Assembly: GCF_016820655.1 (NCBI RefSeq)
Contig: NZ_WSFT01000053.1
Coordinates: 62,001 to 126,000 of the forward strand
Source of the DNA: Anaeromonas frigoriresistens
Lineage (GTDB): Bacteria; Bacillota; Clostridia; Tissierellales; SIT17
DNA length: 64,000 nucleotides
Direction: 5' to 3'
Below the pieces are notes generated by a model that had not been told where the DNA came from, searched no databases, and was given only the letters and a program-made list of their open reading frames with translations. Made by a program: the position numbers and the translations under genes. Positions 56,492 through 64,000 of this stretch are shown here, piece by piece. Numbering within the stretch: the first letter of the stretch is position 1; each line of letters begins with the position of its first letter.

Positions 56492-57284
56492 AAATTAATC
56501 CTCCAATATTTGAGATTTGACCAAATGTATTAAAAATAAGTTTTAATGTAACCCCTACACCAAAGGCAATAGCTAAAGCAATAATTGTTGCTTCAACAGC
56601 TCTTGATACTCCTGATATAAAGTCTCCTGATATTGAATCCCTTATAGCATTGGTAATAACAACACCTGGAACTAATAACATAAGTGAACCAATAATTATT
56701 ACATTAATATTTTCTCCTATTCCTAATTTATATAAAATAATAGAAAATAGAGTAACAAATATACCTCCTATTACATTACTTAAAAAGAATGTGATAGGCA
56801 ATTTTTTTACATTGTCTATTAGAACTAATAGGGAGGAACTTGTTAAAAATGTAGCTAAAAAATCTAATAAACTTCCTCCAAACATAAGAGTGAAAAAGCT
56901 ACCGGCAAAGCCAGCAAATAGGTATCTTATAATACTTTTATAGGGAAGAATTTGCTCTATATTATTTAGAATATCCATCCCTTCAGATATAGTCATATCG
57001 GAATTAACGAAATTTCTAGAAAAATTATTAACCACATCTATTTTATGTAAATCAATAGTTATAGATTTAATTCTTTGTATATAAGAAAATAAGTCATCCT
57101 CATGTTCAACTGAGAGAAATATCCCAGTTGGAGTGACAAAGGTTTGGACATACTGTATATTTCTTGATTTGCATATCCTTGCTATGGTATCCTCTACTCT
57201 ATAGGTTTCGGCACCATTTCGAAGCATTATTTTTCCAGCTAATATAGACATTACTAATAAATTTTTAATTTCTTTTTTTTCCAT
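56478..57284 (-). CDS. ThrE-type exporter, large subunit (YjjP-like)
   Basis: A 268-residue protein. The N-terminal cytoplasmic domain (LLVMSILAGKIMLRNGAETYRVEDTI) is typical of YjjP; five spans follow, with LMLLVPGVVITNAIRDSISGDF. Together the two subunits export small amino or organic acids. AGGAGG ribosome site. The gene is read leftward, divergent from glyA. Confidence 0.88.
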   Translation of the reverse strand: MEKKEIKNLLVMSILAGKIMLRNGAETYRVEDTIARICKSRNIQYVQTFVTPTGIFLSVEHEDDLFSYIQRIKSITIDLHKIDVVNNFSRNFVNSDMTISEGMDILNNIEQILPYKSIIRYLFAGFAGSFFTLMFGGSLLDFLATFLTSSSLLVLIDNVKKLPITFFLSNVIGGIFVTLFSIILYKLGIGENINVIIIGSLMLLVPGVVITNAIRDSISGDFISGVSRAVEATIIALAIAFGVGVTLKLIFNTFGQISNIGGLIYALL

Positions 57285-57436
57285 TGGGATCCTCCTTAGA
57301 AAGGATTATGATTTTAATATATATTATAACATTATGGGTATATTATTATAAAGGGATGATAGGAAAATAATGTTTTGACTATTTTGTGGTTTTTGATTAA
57401 TATAATAAGTATTACATAGAAAGGGTGATGAGGGTT

Positions 57437-58666
57437 ATGAAAAACATACAAGAAAAAGATAAAGAAATATATGAAATAATTAACAAAGAATTTAACAGAC
57501 AAAAAGAGGGACTAGAATTAATAGCCTCTGAAAATTATGTTAGTGAATCTGTGCTAGAAACCATGGGTAGTATATTGACAAATAAATATGCTGAAGGATA
57601 TCCTGGGAAAAGATATTATGCAGGATGTGAATATGTAGATTTAGCTGAAGATTTAGCTCGAGAAAGATTGAAAACAATATATAAAGCAGATCACGCAAAT
57701 GTACAACCTCATTCCGGATCAAATGCTAATATAGCAGTTTATTTTAGTATATTAAAGCCTGGAGATACAGTTCTAGGTATGGATTTATCCCACGGAGGAC
57801 ATTTAACCCATGGAAGCCCTGTAAATATCTCTGGAGTATACTATAACTTCGTTTCCTATGGTGTAGACAAAGAAACACAAACTATAGATTATGATGAAGT
57901 ACTTAAAATGGCTAAAGAGAATAAGCCGAAGCTTATAGTAGCTGGAGCTAGTGCTTATCCTAGAAAAATAGATTTTAAGAAATTTAGAGAAATAGCTGAT
58001 GAAGTAGGAGCATATCTAATGGTAGATATGGCTCATATAGCTGGTTTAGTAGCTGCTGGTCTACATATGAATCCAGTAGAGTATGCAGATTTCGTTACAA
58101 CTACAACCCATAAAACTTTAAGGGGACCTAGAGGGGGAGCTATACTTTGTAAGGCAGAACATGCAAAGAAAATAGATAAGGCAATATTCCCTGGAATACA
58201 AGGAGGACCTTTAATGCATATAATTGCTGCTAAAGCAGTGGCATTTAAAGAGGCAATGGGTAAGGAATTTATTGAATACCAAAACCAAGTTATAAAGAAT
58301 GCAAAGGCATTGGCAGAGGGGCTTAAAGATAGAGGTCTCAAATTAGTTTCAGGAGGAACGGATAATCATATAATATTAATAGATGTTATCGGGAATGGTC
58401 TAACTGGAAAAGAGGCAGAAAAATTACTTACTGAAATAGATATATCTGTAAATAAGAATACAATTCCTTTTGATAAAGAGTCCCCATTTGTTACTAGTGG
58501 TATTAGAATAGGTACTCCTGCTATAACTACTAGAAACATGAAGGAAAAAGAAATGGATATAATAGCAGATATAATATTTAGATGCTTAACACAAAAAGAA
58601 AGTCCAGAAAGATTGAAAGAAGAGGTTCACCAATTGACAAGTAAATTTGATCTACCTACGAGATAA
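57437..58666 (+). CDS. glyA: Serine hydroxymethyltransferase
   Basis: A 409-residue PLP enzyme interconverting serine and glycine with tetrahydrofolate. [40 protein letters not shown] (PLP-lysine) and [14 protein letters not shown] are family marks. The start is taken at ATG 57437; GTG 57425 and ATG 57428 are possible. Length is normal. Confidence 0.96.
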   Translation: MKNIQEKDKEIYEIINKEFNRQKEGLELIASENYVSESVLETMGSILTNKYAEGYPGKRYYAGCEYVDLAEDLARERLKTIYKADHANVQPHSGSNANIAVYFSILKPGDTVLGMDLSHGGHLTHGSPVNISGVYYNFVSYGVDKETQTIDYDEVLKMAKENKPKLIVAGASAYPRKIDFKKFREIADEVGAYLMVDMAHIAGLVAAGLHMNPVEYADFVTTTTHKTLRGPRGGAILCKAEHAKKIDKAIFPGIQGGPLMHIIAAKAVAFKEAMGKEFIEYQNQVIKNAKALAEGLKDRGLKLVSGGTDNHIILIDVIGNGLTGKEAEKLLTEIDISVNKNTIPFDKESPFVTSGIRIGTPAITTRNMKEKEMDIIADIIFRCLTQKESPERLKEEVHQLTSKFDLPTR

Positions 58667-58734
58667 TTATCTTAGTGATTACAGGAATGAATGTAGTAGT
58701 GATTATAAGTACAAAAATAAAGTTATAATGAGGA

Positions 58735-58777
58735 AAACAGGGTAGCGGATAGTAAATTGATCTGCACCCTGTTTTTA
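58735..58777 (+). terminator. Terminator after glyA
   Basis: AACAGGGT and GCGGAT pair with ATCTGC and ACCCTGTT (one G-U), followed by TTTTA. Region 58778-59132 is AT-rich with no gene seen; a five-codon frame ATG 59043 to TAA after GGGGGGG is too short to call. Confidence 0.75.
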
Positions 58778-59132
58778 TTTATTTTTCTCTTTAAAGTTAG
58801 TTAGTTCCACTAAACAATCTTTTATTAGTATCAGTTTTTATAATGGTAAATTCTTTTAAATTTTAATTTACAAAAATACTAAAAAATGGTATTATATTAG
58901 TAGAAAATGACAGAATATTAAAAAATATCATAAATGAAAATTCTAAAAGGAAATATCATAAAATATTAAGTGAAACACAGTATATTGACTTATTAATATC
59001 TTATCACTAAATCTATCAATAATTTTTCAGGGGGGGATTCCGATGTATAAGTTAGAATAATATTTTCTTTTACTCAAGAAAATAAGGCAAAGATAAATAA
59101 TATAACTTACTAAAAATTAGGAGGAATTTGGG

Positions 59133-59831
59133 ATGAAAAAAAGTATTTATAGATTAACAACAGTTTTGATAATGACCCTTATAATGGTTGTTGGGTTTGG
59201 ATTAAGCGTATATGCTTCAGATGACTCAAAATACAATCCAGTTCCTGATAGCAATTACGATATTGATAATATCCAAAGTACGGCTGATAGTAATTTTGAA
59301 TTTGATACAGAAGAAGTTGAAAAACTTCTTGAGGATGCAAATTCTGAGCCTATTCTCCCAGATAAAGCAACCGGAGAGAGCGGTATTACGACAATGGGAT
59401 TTGGCACTTATCCTACGAGATATGGTGTGATTTTGGTTACAGCAGATGCCTATAAAGGGTTAATACCTACAGGACATGCTGCTATCATATGGACTAAAGA
59501 AAAAGTTGTTGAATCCCTAAGTAATGGTGTTACAACAGGTAAAAATAACTGGAATACCTCGAAAACTACTTGTTATGGTGTTACAGTACGTGGTACTACT
59601 ACCTCACAAGATAATGAGGCATCGAATTGGGCATACAGACAAAGAGGAAAACCATACAATTGGGTTTACCCTAATAAATGGACAAGATCTAAATTCTATT
59701 GTTCACAGCTTGTATATGCGGCTTTTGCTGACTTATATGGTATTAATTTAGATACCGCCGAATTTGGATCAGCTATACACCCATTAGAGCTTGTTACTTC
59801 AAGTAATACTTATACAATTTACCAGAAATAA
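59133..59831 (+). CDS. Exported permuted NlpC/P60-like (YiiX-type) hydrolase
   Basis: A 232-residue secreted protein. A signal peptide of about 29 residues ends in VYAS. After a 50-residue acidic linker, residues 100-230 form a papain-like fold in the permuted order: His in PTGHAAIIW and Cys in FYCSQLVYAAF. Similar to YiiX/YaeF amidases acting on peptidoglycan or lipids. GGAGG ribosome site. The lipoprotein gene follows behind a hairpin. Confidence 0.75.
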   Translation: MKKSIYRLTTVLIMTLIMVVGFGLSVYASDDSKYNPVPDSNYDIDNIQSTADSNFEFDTEEVEKLLEDANSEPILPDKATGESGITTMGFGTYPTRYGVILVTADAYKGLIPTGHAAIIWTKEKVVESLSNGVTTGKNNWNTSKTTCYGVTVRGTTTSQDNEASNWAYRQRGKPYNWVYPNKWTRSKFYCSQLVYAAFADLYGINLDTAEFGSAIHPLELVTSSNTYTIYQK

Positions 59832-59841
59832 TACTGAACTA

Positions 59842-59880
59842 TAAGTATATTCCAGTAATTAAACTACTGGAATATACTTA
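59842..59880 (+). terminator. Hairpin after the YiiX-like gene
   Basis: AAGTATATTCCAGTA and TACTGGAATATACTT pair perfectly around a short loop, with a weak T-rich tail. Confidence 0.65.
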
Positions 59881-59901
59881 ATTATACGAGGGGGTGTGAG
59901 T

Positions 59902-60969
59902 TTGAAACGTCTAATAATAATACTTATGGTAGTAATAAGTGTATTATTACTTTTTGCTTGTGATACAGAAAAAGAGAAAACAGAATACAATAAGGATTAC
60001 AGTGTTGGTGTTATTGAAACCACTGAACAGAAAAATAGAAGTAGACTAACTTTTTATGATATTGACTTAGCCAAAGTTAATTCAATAGAATATAATTTAG
60101 GAAGTATGGGATCTTACTTTTACCCGCCTAAAGTATTTGATAATTATATGTATGTTGTTCCACAAGGGATTGGTAATCGGAAGGAAAAAACTGTTATCTT
60201 TGAATTGAATCTAGAAACAGGTGAGACTAAAGAGTACGATATGGGACTCCAAAATATGAATAGCTTTTGCATCACAGATAAGTATATTTTTGGTGTAGCT
60301 ACATGGAATCACACTTCCATCATTGCTCGCTATGATAAGAACTTAAAGGAAATAAAAACATTAGAATTTTCAGAGATTTTTATTGAATTAATGGAACCTA
60401 CTGATGATAATCTTATGGCTTTTGGAGGGTCGAAAGTGGAATCTTATCTGTATAAAATTGATATTGAAAAATTAAGAATAGAGAAAGAATATAATATTAT
60501 AGAGCATGGACTAGTCCATGAGGGGGCAGTAGTAATCGGTGATGATCTCTATTTTACAAATACTACAAAACAAGGCGATGGAAAAGAAGATTTAGAAAAT
60601 GATACAATGTCTGTCTTCCATATGAATGATGAAACTTTTGAAAAGATACAGCTAGAATCCGATTCACCTTCACATATTATAGAATATAATAATAAATTGT
60701 TTATTGTTCATTGTAATTTAGTAATAGGTGAAGGGAACGAAATTTCTATTTATGATATTGAAACAAAAGAAATCGAGTTAATAGAACTTGGACATAATGT
60801 ATGCCAGATTGAAATTCAAGATAATATATTATATGCAATAGATTATGAGAAAAATTTATATAAATATATTCTTAGTGAGGATAAATTAGAACTTGAGAAT
60901 CAAGTAGATTTGGATACAACTGAAGGAGAGAAAGAACATTTTTATATAGGTGGTTTTTTTAAGAAATAA
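59902..60969 (+). CDS. Lipoprotein, probable beta-propeller
   Basis: A 355-residue exported lipoprotein from TTG 59902 (GAGGGGG upstream). Signal peptide with lipobox LFAC. The rest alternates short beta strands with recurring blocks such as VIFELNLETGETKEYDMG, SYLYKIDIEKLRIEKEYN and ISIYDIETKEIELIELG, as in six- or seven-bladed propellers. No catalytic motif. May bind the product or partner of the neighbouring hydrolase. Confidence 0.65.
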   Translation: MKRLIIILMVVISVLLLFACDTEKEKTEYNKDYSVGVIETTEQKNRSRLTFYDIDLAKVNSIEYNLGSMGSYFYPPKVFDNYMYVVPQGIGNRKEKTVIFELNLETGETKEYDMGLQNMNSFCITDKYIFGVATWNHTSIIARYDKNLKEIKTLEFSEIFIELMEPTDDNLMAFGGSKVESYLYKIDIEKLRIEKEYNIIEHGLVHEGAVVIGDDLYFTNTTKQGDGKEDLENDTMSVFHMNDETFEKIQLESDSPSHIIEYNNKLFIVHCNLVIGEGNEISIYDIETKEIELIELGHNVCQIEIQDNILYAIDYEKNLYKYILSEDKLELENQVDLDTTEGEKEHFYIGGFFKK

Positions 60970-61023
60970 AAATGAACTAAGTTATTAACAAACTGTTGCA
61001 TTAAAAGTGTATTTTATACTATG

Positions 61024-61086
61024 GAGAATATCTTCAACTGTTAGTTTTTTATTAAACTATCTAGCAGTATGGAAGATATTCTTTTT
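61024..61086 (+). terminator. Terminator after the lipoprotein
   Basis: GAATATCTTC (from 61025) and GAAGATATTC pair across an inner stem (ACTGTTAG with CTAGCAGT), followed by TTTTTATTCTTTTTATT. The remaining gap to 61204 shows no gene. Confidence 0.75.
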
Positions 61087-61204
61087 ATTCTTTTTATTCT
61101 ATGAAATCTATATTTTAAAATTCCATCCCTACTCCATCAAGTATTAGAATATTTATGATTAATTGAGGTACACTAATTTTATAAAACTTTGTAAAGGTGA
61201 TTAA

Positions 61205-62122
61205 ATGATTGATTATGGATATATTATTGTACCATCATTTATATTGGGATTTTTATCTAGATTATCAATGTTAAGAATAGATTATAGGCAATATCCTAGC
61301 TATCCTCAAGCTGCATTTTCACATATTACATTAGGGGCCATAGCAGCTAGTTTAGGAGCATTAGCAATACCAGCCATAGCAGCAGAGCAGTATAGTGCTG
61401 TTACATTTTTATCTTTAGCTGCTCAACAGTTTAGAGATGTTAGAAACTTAGAAAGACAGAGTCTTGATAATATTGAGCCTACGGAATTAATACCTAGAGG
61501 TACAGCTTATATTGAAGATATTGCAAAATCTTTCGAAGCTAGAAACTATGTATCTATGATCACATCAGTTTTAGTAAGCATTTCTATTTTTAGTTCTAGT
61601 AGATTTGGAGTAGGGGATCAAATATCCGTATTAATAGGAGTAATAATAGGTATAGCAGTAATAATCTATTTAAATAAAAAAATCAAGCGATCTGTATTAG
61701 GAGAAATAGCTGATGTTAAAGAGGCCACTATTAGTTTTGATGGTCCTTTATTATTAGTTAATGGAATAGTTATCATGAATGTAGGATTTGAAGATTCCCG
61801 AGAGATATATATAGAAAAAGGAATCGCTGTAGAGATAATTCCTAAAGATGAAAATGGATTAGCTACCATTGCAAATGTAGGTCAACGACAAGCAATTACC
61901 CATGAAGCAGCTGCACAGTTAGGAATTAGAAAAGATGTTGATGAACCTGACTTTACACCTATGATCAGAAGAAATTCTGAGAATGGAAATCTAGTGCTTT
62001 CTATTGTTGCATTAGAACCTGACGTTGAGTGTTTAATTGAAATAGTAAAAAGTACTTTAGTTTTAGAAAGTGCTAAAAGAAAACCTTTAGCATCAAAATA
62101 CGGTAAAAAGGCTGCTGATTAA
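61205..62122 (+). CDS. YIEGIA-family membrane protein
   Basis: A 305-residue protein with several N-terminal spans (SFILGFLSRLSMLRIDYRQYP) and the family word here as YIEDIAKSFEARNY. A soluble C-terminal half follows (VECLIEIVKSTLVLESAKR). YIEGIA proteins occur in endospore formers with a small capping-complex partner, encoded next. Exact function unknown. Confidence 0.8.
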   Translation: MIDYGYIIVPSFILGFLSRLSMLRIDYRQYPSYPQAAFSHITLGAIAASLGALAIPAIAAEQYSAVTFLSLAAQQFRDVRNLERQSLDNIEPTELIPRGTAYIEDIAKSFEARNYVSMITSVLVSISIFSSSRFGVGDQISVLIGVIIGIAVIIYLNKKIKRSVLGEIADVKEATISFDGPLLLVNGIVIMNVGFEDSREIYIEKGIAVEIIPKDENGLATIANVGQRQAITHEAAAQLGIRKDVDEPDFTPMIRRNSENGNLVLSIVALEPDVECLIEIVKSTLVLESAKRKPLASKYGKKAAD

Positions 62123-62134
62123 AGGAGGAGAGTT

Positions 62135-62329
62135 ATGGATATAGGTATTAAAGAAGCAATACTAGCAATTATTACTACAAATAAAGATGTAGTACAAGGG
62201 GGAAGTGTTCCTGTTTTTTACGCAAATGATAAAGAAGAAATGGAGCAAATAGCATTAAAGGTTGCTAAGGTGACTCTAGGCATGATTCATGATCTAGAAA
62301 ACGATTGTTTTGTGGTTGTTAGACATTAA
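62135..62329 (+). CDS. Capping-complex subunit for YIEGIA
   Basis: A 64-residue soluble protein (ILAIITTNKDVVQGGSVPVF, then DKEEMEQIALKVAKVTLGM) of the small family that accompanies YIEGIA. AAAGGAGGAG ribosome site, 12 bases after its partner. Confidence 0.8.
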   Translation: MDIGIKEAILAIITTNKDVVQGGSVPVFYANDKEEMEQIALKVAKVTLGMIHDLENDCFVVVRH

Positions 62330-62454
62330 CCATAGCAAAGTAATATATCTTGATTTTTATAATATATAGTGATAGTATAACCTAAGTGTGATAGGAAAAA
62401 AGGGATAGTTATGGTATAATATTAATACCTGGTACTAATTAGAAGGAGTAAATT

Positions 62455-63786
62455 ATGGAATTAAGAAATATTGATAAGAATGCAAATATAGTAGAAGAAG
62501 TAATGAAAGATAGTATAGCTGAAGAGCTAGGAGTAGAAAAGGGAGATATTCTACTCTCAATAAATGGACAAGATATAAAAGATATAATTGATTATAAATT
62601 TCACATTGCAGATGACTATGTTTTGGTTGATATTCAAAAACCAAATGGTGAAGTATGGGAATTAGAGATAGAAAAAGAATATGATGAAGATTTAGGAATA
62701 AACTTTTCTAATCCTCTAATAGATAGGGCAAAAAACTGCAGAAATAACTGTATGTTTTGTTTTATTGATCAATTACCAAAAGGAATGAGAGAAACGCTAT
62801 ACTTTAAAGATGATGACTCAAGATTATCTTTTCTACAGGGAAATTTTATTACATTAACGAACATGAGTGAAGAAGAAATTGATAGGATTATAAAATATAG
62901 AATAAGTCCTATTAATATTTCAGTTCATACTACAAATCCAGATTTAAGAATTAGAATGTTAAATAATAAAAATGCTGGAAAGTTATATAATATATTAAAA
63001 CGATTTAATGAAGCTGATATAAAGATGAATGCTCAAATTGTATTAATACCAGAAGTAAATGATGGTAGTGAATTAAAAAGAACAGTAAAGGAATTAGCTG
63101 AATTTTATCCTAATATAGAAAGTATGGCAGTAGTGCCAGTTGGAATAACAGAGCATAGAAAAGAACTACCTGTTTTAGATTATTATGATAAAGAAAAATC
63201 CCAGAGATTATTAGAAGAAATCAAATCTTATCAAAATGATTATTTAGTAAAGATAGGTACACGATTTGTATTTGCTTCTGATGAGTTTTATATATTGGCG
63301 GAAAAACCTATACCTTCCTTTGAAGAATATGAAGGATTTCCTCAAATTGAAAATGGAGTTGGACTTTTGAGGGAATTTAAAAATGGTATAGAAAATGAAT
63401 TATTAAATTTAAAAGACATAGAATTAAATAAAACAGTATTAATAGCAACAGGAACTTCTGCTTATAAATTTATGGAAGAAGTTAGTGAAATGATTAGTTC
63501 TAAAATAAAAGGGTTGAATATTAAAGTAATATCTATTAAAAACAGATTCTTTGGTGAAACTATAACTGTATCTGGATTAGTAACTGGATCTGACCTATTA
63601 GAGCAAGTTAATAAAGTAGAAGGATTTGATGAATTAATTATTCCAAGATCTATGTTAAGAAGTGGAGAAGAGATTTTTTTAGATGATGTTACATTAGAAG
63701 AAATAAATAATAAATTAAATAAAAGTGTACTTGTTTCTGAAGTAAATGGAAAAGATTTTATTAGTACATTAATAAACAAGAGGTGA
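62455..63786 (+). CDS. DUF512 radical SAM protein with PDZ domain
   Basis: A 443-residue cytosolic protein. An N-terminal PDZ-like domain ([19 protein letters not shown]) is followed by CRNNCMFCF, a radical SAM-type cluster motif, and the DUF512 C-terminal half ([20 protein letters not shown]). The family is usually next to der (engA), as here, and may act in ribosome or tRNA modification; role not established. Confidence 0.88.
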   Translation: MELRNIDKNANIVEEVMKDSIAEELGVEKGDILLSINGQDIKDIIDYKFHIADDYVLVDIQKPNGEVWELEIEKEYDEDLGINFSNPLIDRAKNCRNNCMFCFIDQLPKGMRETLYFKDDDSRLSFLQGNFITLTNMSEEEIDRIIKYRISPINISVHTTNPDLRIRMLNNKNAGKLYNILKRFNEADIKMNAQIVLIPEVNDGSELKRTVKELAEFYPNIESMAVVPVGITEHRKELPVLDYYDKEKSQRLLEEIKSYQNDYLVKIGTRFVFASDEFYILAEKPIPSFEEYEGFPQIENGVGLLREFKNGIENELLNLKDIELNKTVLIATGTSAYKFMEEVSEMISSKIKGLNIKVISIKNRFFGETITVSGLVTGSDLLEQVNKVEGFDELIIPRSMLRSGEEIFLDDVTLEEINNKLNKSVLVSEVNGKDFISTLINKR

Positions 63787-63790
63787 TGAA

Positions 63791-64000
63791 ATGGGAAGAC
63801 CAATTTTAGCTATAGTTGGAAGACCAAACGTTGGAAAATCTACATTATTTAATAGAATTGCAGGAAAAAGAATATCAATAGTAGAAGATAAACCTGGAGT
63901 AACAAGAGATAGGATCTATGCTGAAGGTGAATGGTTAAATAATTATTTCTCAATGATAGATACGGGAGGTATAGAGCCTGACAGTGAAGATATAATCCTA
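63791..64000 (+). CDS. der: Ribosome-assembly GTPase Der (EngA), partial at window edge
   Basis: The first 70 codons are visible. [17 protein letters not shown] (G1), PGVTRDR (G2) and IDTGGIE (G3) are the first GTPase domain of Der, which assembles the 50S subunit. GAGGTGATGAA ribosome site overlaps the previous gene end. The rest lies outside the window. Confidence 0.96.
   Translation, partial: MGRPILAIVGRPNVGKSTLFNRIAGKRISIVEDKPGVTRDRIYAEGEWLNNYFSMIDTGGIEPDSEDIIL

Noticed and set aside
59043-59060. Five-codon frame after GGGGGGG
   Set aside because: Too short to call a peptide; could be a leader but there is no attenuator structure that depends on it.

Overview
The window comes from a low-GC, anaerobic, spore-forming Firmicute of the class Clostridia, probably close to the Tissierellales. 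The basis is the AT-rich sequence, the SCIFF six-cysteine peptide with its radical SAM maturase, a BofC-like sporulation protein, a YIEGIA protein with its capping partner, a histidine T-box, and the gene order bofC-like / ruvC-ruvA-ruvB / queA-tgt-yajC / secD-secF / recJ-apt-relA-dtd / hisS-aspS. No rRNA, tRNA or CRISPR array was seen.

Positions 1 to about 21.7 kb form an accessory island rich in nucleases and P-loop NTPases. From the left it holds a Sau3AI-type restriction enzyme (cut by the window edge, apparently starting at ATT), an HNH endonuclease with repeated cysteine pairs, a PD-(D/E)XK nuclease-like protein, and a second PD-(D/E)XK-like protein divergent from a large XPD/DinG-like ATPase. 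A 60-bp sequence is repeated in both divergent intergenic regions. Next come a 45-residue membrane peptide behind three 30-bp tandem repeats and a small tyrosine recombinase. A roughly 6-kb cassette follows, bounded by two 18-bp direct repeats. It carries a decayed MazG-like gene, an HNH-RES fusion, an NB-ARC/TPR STAND ATPase, a remnant of the recombinase, and small leftward genes. After the cassette lie a zinc-ribbon/YbjQ-like/SHOCT protein, a membrane-anchored coiled coil, and a KAP ATPase / HEPN-like / four-helix membrane trio.

At about 21.74-21.86 kb the last 38 or so codons of yebC stand alone, followed by a strong terminator. Because yebC normally lies near bofC and ruvC, this looks like the right-hand junction of the island with the chromosome. 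The intact part of yebC is predicted to lie left of the window.

From 22 to 31 kb there are small membrane proteins, a DUF3798-type ABC transporter operon (lipoprotein, ATPase, two permeases), an HPP-family membrane protein that also seems to start at ATT, an unrecognised protein and the BofC-like protein. From 31.4 kb to the end the sequence is nearly all rightward housekeeping: Holliday-junction processing, queuosine tRNA modification, the Sec accessory complex, SCIFF maturation, DNA repair, purine salvage and (p)ppGpp synthesis, tRNA quality control and charging, a redox/sulfur group (RseC, CsoR/CstR-like, thioredoxin-like), a ThrE-type exporter, glyA, two exported proteins, YIEGIA with its partner, a DUF512 radical SAM protein and the start of der.

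The best candidate for an undescribed system is the HNH-RES plus STAND ATPase pair, read as sensor and NAD-depleting effector, inside the direct-repeat-bounded cassette. Second is the KAP / HEPN / membrane trio. All functional readings of these are inferences from domains and context.
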